From: Bacteriovorax sp. MedPE-SWde
Lineage (GTDB): Bacteria; Bdellovibrionota; Bacteriovoracia; Bacteriovoracales; Bacteriovoracaceae
Reading direction: 5' to 3'
Assembly: GCA_001874305.1 (NCBI GenBank)
Contig: MPCU01000008.1
Span: 124,001-188,000 of the forward strand
DNA length: 64,000 nt
The translations under genes and the position numbers were made by a program. Under the pieces are notes generated by a model. It worked only from the letters and a program-made list of their open reading frames with translations, made no database searches and was not told the origin of the DNA. Below, one piece after another: positions 44,163 to 52,388 of the stretch (position 1 is its first letter; each line of letters opens with the position of its first letter).

Positions 44163-44184
44163 AGATACAGGTAAGATACAGGTA
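44163..44184. repeat. tandem 11-base repeat upstream of the metal-efflux operon
   Basis: AGATACAGGTA occurs twice back to back (44163-44173 and 44174-44184), in the gap between the YigZ gene and the metal operon's first gene. It may be a regulator site or a chance duplication. Confidence 0.5.
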
Positions 44185-44212
44185 CGCGCGTCCCTATCGT
44201 GACTTCAATAGT

Positions 44213-44800
44213 TTACGAGTACTGTAGGTTTTCGAAGAACTTCTCTATTTCTATATGTTGTGAGTCTGTTGCTTTAATTTTGAAGACAACTTCTACTCCT
44301 AGAAAGTCTTTCTCTACAATCAGATCATTCAGGCCTTTTAAAAAGTGTTCAACTTTACCAAGGTTTTGGATTTCAACCTTATACTCTACCTCGACTTGCT
44401 TGATGTACTTTTGAATGAGCTGTGATTCTTTTGCCTCTTCTAAGGCCAGGTGGACACTTTTCCCATAGGCCCTAACAAGACCTCCAACACCAAGTTTTAT
44501 ACCTCCGAAATACCGAACGATAATAGCGGCCGTTTCAATAAGCTCCTCTCCTCTTAAAACAGAGAGACTTGGAGGTCCACTACTTCCTTTAGGCTCACCA
44601 TCATCACTTTGGTTTTCAACGACTTGATCAAACTCATTAAGGTGCCGGTAAGCATAGACGAAGTGTCTACCTTTAGGATGTTCCACTTTTAGTTCCTCCA
44701 TAGTTTCCTCAAACATATGGAATGGGCATAGAATACAAATGAATTTCGATTTATTTATTTCGTACGTATGAGAAATGCTAGAGGTAATTATTTTTGTCAT
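44213..44800 (-). CDS. yigZ: YigZ/IMPACT-family protein
   Basis: A 195-residue protein with the family signature region: GRHFVYAYRHLN, QSDDGEPKGSSGPP, and VRYFGGIKLGVGGLVRAYG. The C-terminal half is the ferredoxin-like DUF1949-type domain. The eukaryotic relative regulates Gcn2; the bacterial role is not fixed. Its ATG at 44800 overlaps the TGA of the GNAT gene (TGATG), so the two are coupled. Confidence 0.92.
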   Translation of the reverse strand: MTKIITSSISHTYEINKSKFICILCPFHMFEETMEELKVEHPKGRHFVYAYRHLNEFDQVVENQSDDGEPKGSSGPPSLSVLRGEELIETAAIIVRYFGGIKLGVGGLVRAYGKSVHLALEEAKESQLIQKYIKQVEVEYKVEIQNLGKVEHFLKGLNDLIVEKDFLGVEVVFKIKATDSQHIEIEKFFENLQYS

Positions 44801-45321
44801 CAATTAAGCTTCTGACAAGATATATTGTAGAAACGACTTAGCCTTCCACCTTGATCAACTTTCTTTTCAATCAACTCACCACTATTACTTTCAATTGTTT
44901 TAATCGAACCTAAATTATCATCTGAACATGTTAATAGAAGATCTGTAAGATTTAGCTCCTTATGACAATAAGCCAGGGCCTCTCTCAGGGCAAGAGTTGC
45001 TACCCCCTTTCTTCTCGCAGAAGTCTTTACTTCATAACCAATATGACCGCCATAATTGCGGAGCCAATCATTCAGTTCATGTCTAATAGACATACGTCCA
45101 CAGTATTCACCATCAACAATTATCCAAAAGTTAGTGCAAGGAACTAGTCCATCAAGGTTTCTACCTTCACGCATATCGAGAGCGTCAGAAAAATACTGTT
45201 CAGGAGAACTTTCACCGTCCCAGTTCATTCCCTTAACATCACCTTTCCAATCTATTTCAGGTAGTGAGTTTTGATAACTTTTCCAATATTCATGACAGGG
45301 CATTACGAGCTTTAAATTCAT
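44800..45321 (-). CDS. GNAT-family acetyltransferase
   Basis: A 173-residue protein with the GNAT core: FWIIVDGEYCGRMSIRHEL, HIGYEVKTSARRKGVATLAL (acetyl-CoA loop R-R-K-G-V-A at residues ~109-115) and LLTCSDDNLGSIKTIESNSGE. It would transfer an acetyl group from acetyl-CoA to an amine; the substrate is unknown. Coupled to yigZ. Confidence 0.88.
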   Translation of the reverse strand: MNLKLVMPCHEYWKSYQNSLPEIDWKGDVKGMNWDGESSPEQYFSDALDMREGRNLDGLVPCTNFWIIVDGEYCGRMSIRHELNDWLRNYGGHIGYEVKTSARRKGVATLALREALAYCHKELNLTDLLLTCSDDNLGSIKTIESNSGELIEKKVDQGGRLSRFYNISCQKLN

Positions 45322-45383
45322 TTATAAATGATAACAAATCTATAAGAGAAAAAACAGATTGAGCTTAACTTGGAAAGAAGGCG

Positions 45384-45418
45384 AAAAAAAACCAGAGTGG
45401 GTTAAACTCTGGTTTTTA
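45384..45418 (-). terminator. Rho-independent terminator of the tRNA-Phe transcript
   Basis: On the minus strand AACCAGAGT, loop of seven, ACTCTGGTT, then a run of T. It starts about 13 bases after the tRNA 3' end. Confidence 0.9.
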
Positions 45419-45430
45419 ACAAGAAAAGAA

Positions 45431-45506
45431 TGGTGCCCCGACGCGGATTCGAACCACGGACACAAGGATTTTCAGTCCTTTGCTCTACCAACTGAGCTAT
45501 CAGGGC
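45431..45506 (-). tRNA. tRNA-Phe (anticodon GAA)
   Basis: 76 bases fold into a full cloverleaf: acceptor GCCCTGA with TCGGGGC (one T-G pair), D arm GCTC/GAGC, anticodon stem AAGGA/TCCTT with loop CTGAAAA, T arm CGTGG-TTCGAAT-CCGCG, discriminator A and an encoded CCA. The variable loop is short. The anticodon GAA reads Phe codons. A promoter and terminator flank it, so it is transcribed alone. Confidence 0.98.
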
Positions 45507-45526
45507 GTTCTGTTCAAGTGAGATTA

Positions 45527-45555
45527 AATTTAATGTACTCTTCTAAATTCGTCAA
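45527..45555 (-). promoter_or_regulatory. sigma70-type promoter of tRNA-Phe
   Basis: On the minus strand TTGACG (45555-45550) and TAAATT (45532-45527) with exactly 17 bases between; the mature tRNA begins 21 bases downstream of the -10. Confidence 0.65.
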
Positions 45556-45639
45556 ACGTTTTTTTCGTAATTTCGCATATTTAATTTAACTCATTGTGGC
45601 ATTATTGCCAAAGCTCCCTCTCCCATTTACATTAGGGCG

Positions 45640-46413
45640 ATGGATAGCAAAATAGAAAGAATCACACTAAATATAAAAGGTACGAGTGTAAATGCAATGG
45701 CATTTATTCCACCTACAGAAGAGGCCAAAACAGATCGTTTTGCCATATTCACGCATGGTTTCACTTCTCATAAAGGTAGTATTTTAAATTGGGCGGCCAG
45801 ACTGAGTGAAGAGAATATTCCAACAATCATCTTTGATCAACCAGGTCACTTTCTTGGTTCATACCATGATATTGAAAGCTTCGAGCTCTTTAAAGAGATT
45901 GCTCCAGAGTTCTTTGTTAAGGCCTATGACTATTTAAAATCACACTACCCTAGTGGCGCTACAAAACTTGCAATAGGTGGACACTCATTAGGCGCTCTAA
46001 CGTCTTTAATGGCACTCGAGAAGGATTACTTTTCTGGAATCGATGTAACATGTATCTGTGTCGGTTTTGGGCTTCCTCCAGTTGGTGTGACACATATCTT
46101 TTCAACTCCTTTTTATAAATCTACTTTAAAACTTAGAGGCCAACTTGTTAGTGATAACTTATCACCAGACGTTGTCTTTCCTTGGATTAAAGAAAAGAAA
46201 GAAGAGCTAGAAATATCTCGTGCTCGTATTCACTTTATTACTGGTGATGATGATGTTGTTGTCGGAAAAGATGGATCAGAAAAGCTGGCAGAATTTCTTG
46301 AAGAACAAGGAAATCACGTAACAATTGAAAAGCCAAAGAGATTGGCCCACCATGTTCCAGAACTTGCAGCACCTCATGTTAAGAAATTTTTAAAAGATCA
46401 GTCTTTCTTATAG
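45640..46413 (+). CDS. alpha/beta hydrolase
   Basis: A 257-residue protein. The oxyanion loop is at THGFTSHKG (residues 38-46), the nucleophile elbow GGHSLGA puts Ser at 116, the acid is probably in ITGDDD, and the general base His is one of LAHHVPE near residue 238. It would hydrolyse an ester or related bond in the cytosol; no signal peptide. It overlaps the 3' end of convergent queG by 16 bases. Confidence 0.88.
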   Translation: MDSKIERITLNIKGTSVNAMAFIPPTEEAKTDRFAIFTHGFTSHKGSILNWAARLSEENIPTIIFDQPGHFLGSYHDIESFELFKEIAPEFFVKAYDYLKSHYPSGATKLAIGGHSLGALTSLMALEKDYFSGIDVTCICVGFGLPPVGVTHIFSTPFYKSTLKLRGQLVSDNLSPDVVFPWIKEKKEELEISRARIHFITGDDDVVVGKDGSEKLAEFLEEQGNHVTIEKPKRLAHHVPELAAPHVKKFLKDQSFL

Positions 46414-47411
46414 AACTTTAAGTTTTTTAAAATACCAACTCTTCCTGTCCGAGAGACAGGAGTGTCTTTGGTTACACGACGATATTCCCTATTGGACATA
46501 CCTTCAAGCTTTTCAATAACATCTTCAAGTGGTGGTGTTAAAATCATATCAACAAGAACTCTGTTACGGTTTTTAAAGTCTTCAACCTCTTCACTTGATA
46601 CTTCATCTGATTGTCTGATAATTCTCTTATTCCAAGGACAAACGTCTTGGCAGATATCGCAACCAAATATTTCGCCACGTCCCTTTTCCATACCTTCGGG
46701 TGCCTCGGCCTCTTTAAAAAGCTCTATTGTAAATGTACTAATACACTTATCAGCAATCAAAGTTCTTGAATCTGGACTTATAGCATCTGTAGGACACAGA
46801 TCAATACACTTAGTACAGCTTCCACAGTGATCAACCTCAAGTTTAGGTGTTGGAATTTCAAATTCGGCCTTAGTGATATCCTCGGAGAAAAAAAGCGCCC
46901 CTAATATAAAGTAACTTCCGATATCTTTATTTATGATCATTGAGTTCTTACCAAACCAGCCAAGTCCCGCTCTCATGGCAAGGTCTCTTTCTAAAACAGG
47001 TTGGGTATCAAGGGAGTGTTTAATTTCAACATTAGGTAATATTTCTTTAAAGTCAGCAGCTAGTGCTTCGAGTTTCTCTCTTAGCTCAAAGTGATAATCA
47101 CGACCTTTGAATCCCAGAACATAATTCGCAACTCTAAAACCATTACTCTCACTAGATTCATAGAATTTTTCAGAAACTTTGGAAGTTCGGGAATAGTCAT
47201 AGGCTATAACTAGAGCAGATTTAAAGTCTTCGTAATAGTTTTGAATACTTTCTCTTTTCTCGGCCCTCTCGCCTTCAAGATACTTTAAAACACCATGATT
47301 TCCGTCTTCTACCCATTTCTTATAATGTTCATAAGAATGAGCAAGAGGGTCATTTACGACCCCCCATTTCAGTATTTCATGTTTATCTAATATCTCTTTA
47401 AAGTCTTTCAT
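46398..47411 (-). CDS. queG: epoxyqueuosine reductase
   Basis: A 337-residue protein with the two [4Fe-4S] motifs of QueG: C-x2-C-x2-C-x3-CP at Cys196-206 (CGSCTKCIDLCP) and C-x2-C-x3-CP at Cys251-258 (CDICQDVCPW), plus Cys223 in DKCIST. The N-terminal corrinoid-binding region is present. It reduces epoxyqueuosine to queuosine in the wobble base of GUN-anticodon tRNAs, using cobalamin. Confidence 0.93.
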   Translation of the reverse strand: MKDFKEILDKHEILKWGVVNDPLAHSYEHYKKWVEDGNHGVLKYLEGERAEKRESIQNYYEDFKSALVIAYDYSRTSKVSEKFYESSESNGFRVANYVLGFKGRDYHFELREKLEALAADFKEILPNVEIKHSLDTQPVLERDLAMRAGLGWFGKNSMIINKDIGSYFILGALFFSEDITKAEFEIPTPKLEVDHCGSCTKCIDLCPTDAISPDSRTLIADKCISTFTIELFKEAEAPEGMEKGRGEIFGCDICQDVCPWNKRIIRQSDEVSSEEVEDFKNRNRVLVDMILTPPLEDVIEKLEGMSNREYRRVTKDTPVSRTGRVGILKNLKFYKKD

Positions 47412-47428
47412 TCACAACTTATTGAGAG

Positions 47429-49114
47429 TTAATCGAATTTTGGAATGATTTCGATCGCCCCAGTAGGACAAGTTCTTACACACTCCATATCCATTGAACA
47501 TCTTCCAACGTTATCAGCATTTAGATGTGTCATTTTAGTTTTTGGATCAGATTGCCAAATGTCATGTGGGCAAATTGAAACACAGTTTTGGCAAGTCGCA
47601 CATACACTGTGGTCTAAGTGAATAGACTTCTTCTCGTCTGTAGCATCTTCAATAACTTCTGAAGAACCTAAAACCTTCGGTGAGTCTTTTATAATATCTA
47701 CTTTAACTGAGTTCGAATTACCTTTTGAAAAGAATTTCCCATCTCCCCTAGTAAGAACAATTTTGTCTCCATTATAGAGCTTCATTCTACTCTTAGCTTC
47801 ATCAATTACAGCTCTTTGATATCCAGGCGTATCTTCAGGATACTCATTAACTATAAATGGATAAACACCCCAAAAAAGACATACTCTTCTTGCGGCCCTT
47901 AAAGATGATGTAACAGCAGCAACAGGAGTCTGAGGTCTAAACATTGAAACCTTTAAACAAGAATTTCCACCTTCAGTTAAAGCGAGAATTCTCTTAGCAT
48001 CAACTTTTTCTGCAACCATTGATGATGCCACCATAAGAGCAGAGTTAACTGAAGAAAGATCCTGATGTCTTAGCAGTGGTCTCTCTTTTGGCTTTTTCTC
48101 GGCCTCAAAAATAATATCATTCATCATTTGAACTGACTCTACCGGATACATTCCAGAGGCCGACTCTCCTGATAACATAACTGCGTCCGTTCCATCCCAA
48201 ATTGCATTGGCAACATCACTCGCCTCAGCTCTAGTTGGTGTTGGAGCATCAGTCATACTCTCAAGCATTTGAGTTGCAGTAATAACAGGAATCATCCTCT
48301 CATTACATCTCTCAATCATATCTTTTTGAATAGAAGGAACAAGGTGGTTTCCAACTTCAACACCCATATCTCCTCGGGCAACCATAATAACATCTGTTAC
48401 ATCGAGAATTTCTTCTAAATTATCTACTGCTTGTGGTTTTTCTATTTTTGAGATAATCGGAATATTGGCCTTAAGCCTATGAAGTAAAGATTTTACTTCC
48501 ATGATATCTTCTTTTCTTCTAACAAAAGAAAGTGCGACGTAATCAATATCGTGTTTAAGAGCAAACATAAGGTCTTCACGATCTTTTTCAGTAAACGCTG
48601 GAGCAGAAACATCACAGTCAGGAAGGTTAATACCTTTATTAGACTTAAGCTCTCCACCAACACTAACTTCAATCTTATATACGTCTCTATCTCTTTCTAC
48701 AGCTTTCGCAATTAGTTTTCCGTCATCAAATAATATTCTCGCTCCATCATGACAGTCATCAACAAGCTTGTCGTAGATAGTTGGGATGTAGCAATCTTTA
48801 TATTCGGGATAGTCTTTAGCGTGTTTAGACTGACCAATAACCCAAGTTGAACCATTTTCAAGTTTTAATCCATCAGGGAGTTTATCAGTTCTAATTTTTG
48901 GACCTTGAAGGTCGATCAAAATAGCAATTTCTCTATTAGTATTCTTTGAGGCCTGTCTAATATTAGCGATGAGTTTTGCATGTCCCTCATGAGTACCGTG
49001 ACTCATATTTACTCTAGCGACATTTAGTCCCGCGTGAATTAGTTTCTCTATCATTTCAACAGTATTTGATGCTGGACCAAGGGTACCAACAATCTTTGCT
49101 CTTCTGACTTTCAT
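47429..49114 (-). CDS. pyk: pyruvate kinase with C-terminal ferredoxin domain
   Basis: A 561-residue protein. The start is ATG 49114 with GGAG upstream; the longer frame to 49156 has no support. Residues 1-~480 are a complete pyruvate kinase: GTLGPAS, ARVNMSHG, ISKIEKPQAV, VARGDMGVE, ITATQMLESM, and WDGTDAVMLSGESA. After a ~20-residue linker comes a second domain: C505-x2-C508-x2-C511-x3-C515-P, then C539-x2-D542-x2-C545-x3-C549-P. That is a two-cluster ferredoxin pattern in which the second motif has Asp where Cys is expected, as in Pyrococcus ferredoxin. I know of no common pyruvate kinase with such a tail. Confidence 0.92.
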   Translation of the reverse strand: MKVRRAKIVGTLGPASNTVEMIEKLIHAGLNVARVNMSHGTHEGHAKLIANIRQASKNTNREIAILIDLQGPKIRTDKLPDGLKLENGSTWVIGQSKHAKDYPEYKDCYIPTIYDKLVDDCHDGARILFDDGKLIAKAVERDRDVYKIEVSVGGELKSNKGINLPDCDVSAPAFTEKDREDLMFALKHDIDYVALSFVRRKEDIMEVKSLLHRLKANIPIISKIEKPQAVDNLEEILDVTDVIMVARGDMGVEVGNHLVPSIQKDMIERCNERMIPVITATQMLESMTDAPTPTRAEASDVANAIWDGTDAVMLSGESASGMYPVESVQMMNDIIFEAEKKPKERPLLRHQDLSSVNSALMVASSMVAEKVDAKRILALTEGGNSCLKVSMFRPQTPVAAVTSSLRAARRVCLFWGVYPFIVNEYPEDTPGYQRAVIDEAKSRMKLYNGDKIVLTRGDGKFFSKGNSNSVKVDIIKDSPKVLGSSEVIEDATDEKKSIHLDHSVCATCQNCVSICPHDIWQSDPKTKMTHLNADNVGRCSMDMECVRTCPTGAIEIIPKFD

Positions 49115-49158
49115 AATGCTCCAAAAATTTTCTAATTTGCTTATATATTTTAGCATGC

Positions 49159-49193
49159 AAAAAAAAAGGCTTCTACAAAATTGTGAAGCCTTT
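49159..49193 (-). terminator. Rho-independent terminator of the second coiled-coil gene
   Basis: On the minus strand AAAGGCTTC, loop, GAAGCCTTT, then nine or more T. Lies between the coiled-coil gene and pyk. Confidence 0.88.
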
Positions 49194-49225
49194 CTTATTA
49201 TGTTTTATCAATCTTATACTTTCTA

Positions 49226-51172
49226 TTAGCTGGTCTTGCGATTCTTATATGATTCAGCCTTTTCTTCTAGTGCTTTTGAATTGGCCATTCTTAGTTCTTC
49301 GATTTTATCTTGAAACTGTTGCTGCATAGTGGCCTTTTCTAATTCATTTTGCTGATAGAGCTTAGAATAATCTGACTGCATCTCAGTTATCTTCGTTTTA
49401 AACTTTCTAGAACCATCTTCACGCTCTCTAGTTAGTAACTCTTCATAGTGCTCAACTGTCTGTTCAAGCTGCTTATCAGCTGTATCTTTTGCACGTGATA
49501 GTCGTTTATCATATCCTGTTTTGATTTGAACTTTTTCAAATTCATTCTCTCTATCCTTAGCATTTAATTGACGCCTAACAGAGAGCTTGTTCGCAGTGTT
49601 TTGCTCAGAGTGCATCTCTTTCATCTTTTCTAGCTCTTTATGAGATTTCTTTTCTAAACGTGCCAGCTTTTCTTCGTATTGCCCAATAATCTTTTCTTGA
49701 TTCTTCACTAGCTGATCATTTCTCTCAAGAAGACTCTTCTCTTTCTGTGCCATAGTTCTTTTGAGCTCAAACTTAGTTTCTTCAATTTCGTTATGGTGTT
49801 GTTTACGTGTTTGTTCTATGAACTTAGTCTTCTCTGTTGCATGTTCATTTTGAAGTTGAGATAGAGCTTCTCTATTTTTTTCACTTAAAGAGTTAACAGT
49901 ATCGCCAAAGGCCTGTCTCTGAGAAGTAAGTAGTTTCTTACTATACTGACTATCTTTAATTGATTGAGCTTCCGCACGCATTTCAGTGTTATTTAACTCT
50001 TTCTTAAATTGCCCAATAGCAAGATCAGACTTATCTCTCGTCTTCACTAGTTCATTATTTCTAAAGTCTCTAAACTCTTTATCCTTAACATCAAGATCTT
50101 TTTGAGCTTTAAACTTTTGATTTTTCATATCATTAGAAAAGCTTGTCGCCATTCTTTCTTTATCAATTTGTTGATTAAAGTTATTGTCTTCAACCTTTTC
50201 ATAAATTGATTTAATTCTGTCCTCATAAGATGCAACGGTACGATCTAGTTTCTTTTCTACCAAATCGTTTCTATCACCACCTTTGAGTTTTTCATTCATC
50301 TCTCTCTTAGACTGGTAGAGACTATCAGCAAATTGCTTCTCTAAGTTTTTCTGTCTAAGATCATTCTCTTTTACTTCGTGCTTTCTCTTACGTTGATTTC
50401 TATTAGAGACTTCATTTGTAAGGTTTCTGAAGTTCTCTTGTAAGTCATCTTGCTCACTATTTTTTACTTTTCTTAACTCTTTTGCAGAGAGATTATGGTG
50501 ATCTTTAATTTGTGAAATAGATGTGTCATGAGTATCACGAAGGTTTTGAATATTTTTTTGACCTTCATCAATCATCTTGGTTTTAGAGATATTGGCCTCT
50601 TTAATCAGCCCTCTTTTTTCAACTTCGTTATCTGTTATTATTCTTCTTTTTTCTTTATTTGATTCATTCTGATTAGTCCTTAGACTATTGCTGGCCCTAT
50701 ATGAAACTCCATCCAAATCTTCTTGAAATTGATCATTCAAACGATTTACTTGTTTATCATATCTATCTTTTGTCGTTTTTAATCGATGGTCGTTGTATGC
50801 ATTAGATTCCTCTTCTCTTACACGGTACGTATCAGAGAGCTCACCTAGCCTTTGATCAAAGGTATCTTTAATTCTGTTTCTATCTTCATTAAAAGAGAAC
50901 TTCTCTCTTTCCATATTTTTTTGATAAGCAGAAGTTCTATCTTCAATTGTTTCTTTCGTCTTAGCAGAGTATTCGTTTATGTAATCGGCCTGCTGGTTTT
51001 CAAGCTTTTGTTTTGATTTCGAGTAATTATCAGATTGCTTAGTCTGCTTGGCTTCGTGAAGCTTCTCAAGTCTATCGACATCCCTATTATAAGTATCTCT
51101 TAACTCTACTGTTGAGTCGTTATACTTACCCCTCGCTTGGGCCAATCTTGTACTGTAATCATTTATTTCCAT
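49226..51172 (-). CDS. giant coiled-coil protein, paralogue of 18754-20679
   Basis: A 648-residue protein, nearly all charged alpha helix with no signal or membrane segment. It shares the start motif DYS, the overall length and the block DSQYSKKLLTSQRQAFGD (DSKFYKNLLNRQREHFGD in the other copy), followed by a matching ALSQLQNEHATEKTKF pattern (VRDLQSEYAIEKKDI). AAGG stands before the ATG, and a terminator follows, so it is monocistronic. The pair may build filaments or scaffolds; that is an inference. Confidence 0.85.
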   Translation of the reverse strand: MEINDYSTRLAQARGKYNDSTVELRDTYNRDVDRLEKLHEAKQTKQSDNYSKSKQKLENQQADYINEYSAKTKETIEDRTSAYQKNMEREKFSFNEDRNRIKDTFDQRLGELSDTYRVREEESNAYNDHRLKTTKDRYDKQVNRLNDQFQEDLDGVSYRASNSLRTNQNESNKEKRRIITDNEVEKRGLIKEANISKTKMIDEGQKNIQNLRDTHDTSISQIKDHHNLSAKELRKVKNSEQDDLQENFRNLTNEVSNRNQRKRKHEVKENDLRQKNLEKQFADSLYQSKREMNEKLKGGDRNDLVEKKLDRTVASYEDRIKSIYEKVEDNNFNQQIDKERMATSFSNDMKNQKFKAQKDLDVKDKEFRDFRNNELVKTRDKSDLAIGQFKKELNNTEMRAEAQSIKDSQYSKKLLTSQRQAFGDTVNSLSEKNREALSQLQNEHATEKTKFIEQTRKQHHNEIEETKFELKRTMAQKEKSLLERNDQLVKNQEKIIGQYEEKLARLEKKSHKELEKMKEMHSEQNTANKLSVRRQLNAKDRENEFEKVQIKTGYDKRLSRAKDTADKQLEQTVEHYEELLTREREDGSRKFKTKITEMQSDYSKLYQQNELEKATMQQQFQDKIEELRMANSKALEEKAESYKNRKTS

Positions 51173-51230
51173 AATACCTTACCTTGGGCAGACGCTTCCC
51201 TAGCTTATATTTTATCAATTTCATGGAAAA

Positions 51231-51262
51231 TAAAAAGGCCGGGAAGATATTCCCGGCCTTGT
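51231..51262 (-). terminator. Rho-independent terminator of the DsbA-like gene
   Basis: On the minus strand AAGGCCGGGA, loop ATATCT, TCCCGGCCTT and T run; a ten-base GC-rich stem. Confidence 0.92.
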
Positions 51263-51293
51263 GTCAATCATACTTACAAATACTTGATTTCTT

Positions 51294-52340
51294 TTATTTT
51301 GCTAGCGCTTCGTCAATGATTTCAGAAAAAACTGATAGTGGCTGTGCCCCATTAATCATCTGACCATTTACGAAGAAAGTAGGAGTTGATTTTACTCCAG
51401 TATTCTTACCTTCTTCCATAGTTTCTTTTACCTTAGCTGCATGCTTAGAAGACGAAAGACAAGTCTCAAACTTCTTCATATCTAGCCCAATAGTCTTCGC
51501 TTTTGCCTTAAGACCATCAACTTTTAACTTATCTTGCTCAGCAAACATAATGTCATGCATCTTCCAGAATTTCTTTTGACCCTGATCATTCGCGCAAAGT
51601 GCTGCCTCAGCTGCTTTAAATGCGTCAGTGTGAAAAGGTAGTGGAAAGTTCTTAAATACTACTTTTACTTTCTTTCCATACTTCTTTTTGATTTGTCCTA
51701 CAATCTCTGCTGCTTTTGAACAGTATGGACACTGAAAGTCAGAAAACTCTACTACTGTTACTTTTGCATCAGCAGCACCGTAAAAAGGAGCGTCTCCAAC
51801 TTTAACATTGAATACTGGTCTCTTTGGTTTTGGCATATATACTTCAACTGGAGACTTTGCCATTTGCTCACCTAGCCATGATTCGATTGCTTCTCTCTTC
51901 TTAGAGTCTGCAAGAAACATTTTGATTCTCTTCTTTAGCTCATCATTAAGTTGAGGAATCTTTCTTTCTTTAGCAAATGCCATGATATCTTTTTCAGAAA
52001 CTTTTACTTTAGTAGCAATAAACTTCTCTAAGAACTGATCATTAGTAAGAGCTTTCTTTGATGGATGTGCATCAATATATCTTTGAAGTAAAATAGACTT
52101 TAACTTCGCCATTTTTAGTTCAAAAACTTTCTTTTCTGCTTCATAGATCTCGCTTTCAATACCCTTAAAAACATCACCTTCAGTTAGGATTGTACCGTTA
52201 ACTTTAGCTACAGCTTCTTTAGAAGGTGCCTTTTTAAAAATAAACGAAGGCTTTGAGTCAACCTTATTTGAACAAGCGATAAGTACCATCGCTAAAGCAG
52301 TAGCAGATGTAAGTACTACAGCTCTTCTTGAAATTTTCAT
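51294..52340 (-). CDS. DsbA-like thioredoxin-fold lipoprotein with N-terminal SurA-like helical region
   Basis: A 348-residue protein with a lipobox (LIAC, Cys23). Residues ~40-165 are helical with VAKVNGTILTEGDVF, a pattern seen at the start of SurA/PpiC chaperone-like domains. Residues ~185-345 are a DsbA-type thioredoxin fold with active site CPYC (Cys204, Cys207) and cis-Pro in STPTFFVNG. It probably forms or shuffles disulfides in the periplasm. It lies 48 bases downstream of the exporter genes on the same strand; its own AAGGAG is good. A role in folding the exported product is possible, but position alone does not show it. Confidence 0.85.
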   Translation of the reverse strand: MKISRRAVVLTSATALAMVLIACSNKVDSKPSFIFKKAPSKEAVAKVNGTILTEGDVFKGIESEIYEAEKKVFELKMAKLKSILLQRYIDAHPSKKALTNDQFLEKFIATKVKVSEKDIMAFAKERKIPQLNDELKKRIKMFLADSKKREAIESWLGEQMAKSPVEVYMPKPKRPVFNVKVGDAPFYGAADAKVTVVEFSDFQCPYCSKAAEIVGQIKKKYGKKVKVVFKNFPLPFHTDAFKAAEAALCANDQGQKKFWKMHDIMFAEQDKLKVDGLKAKAKTIGLDMKKFETCLSSSKHAAKVKETMEEGKNTGVKSTPTFFVNGQMINGAQPLSVFSEIIDEALAK

Positions 52341-52388
52341 ATTTTCACTCCTTGAATTATTTAACTTGATAAGAATAATGTATTTTTA

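Noticed and set aside
45359-45589. Open frame across the tRNA region
   Set aside because: It runs antisense through tRNA-Phe and its terminator; it is a shadow of the RNA gene.
51294-52340. DsbA-like lipoprotein as a definite member of the peptide cluster
   Set aside because: It is on the same strand and close, but it has its own ribosome site and terminator and a general periplasmic role fits as well, so I left it as a possibility only.
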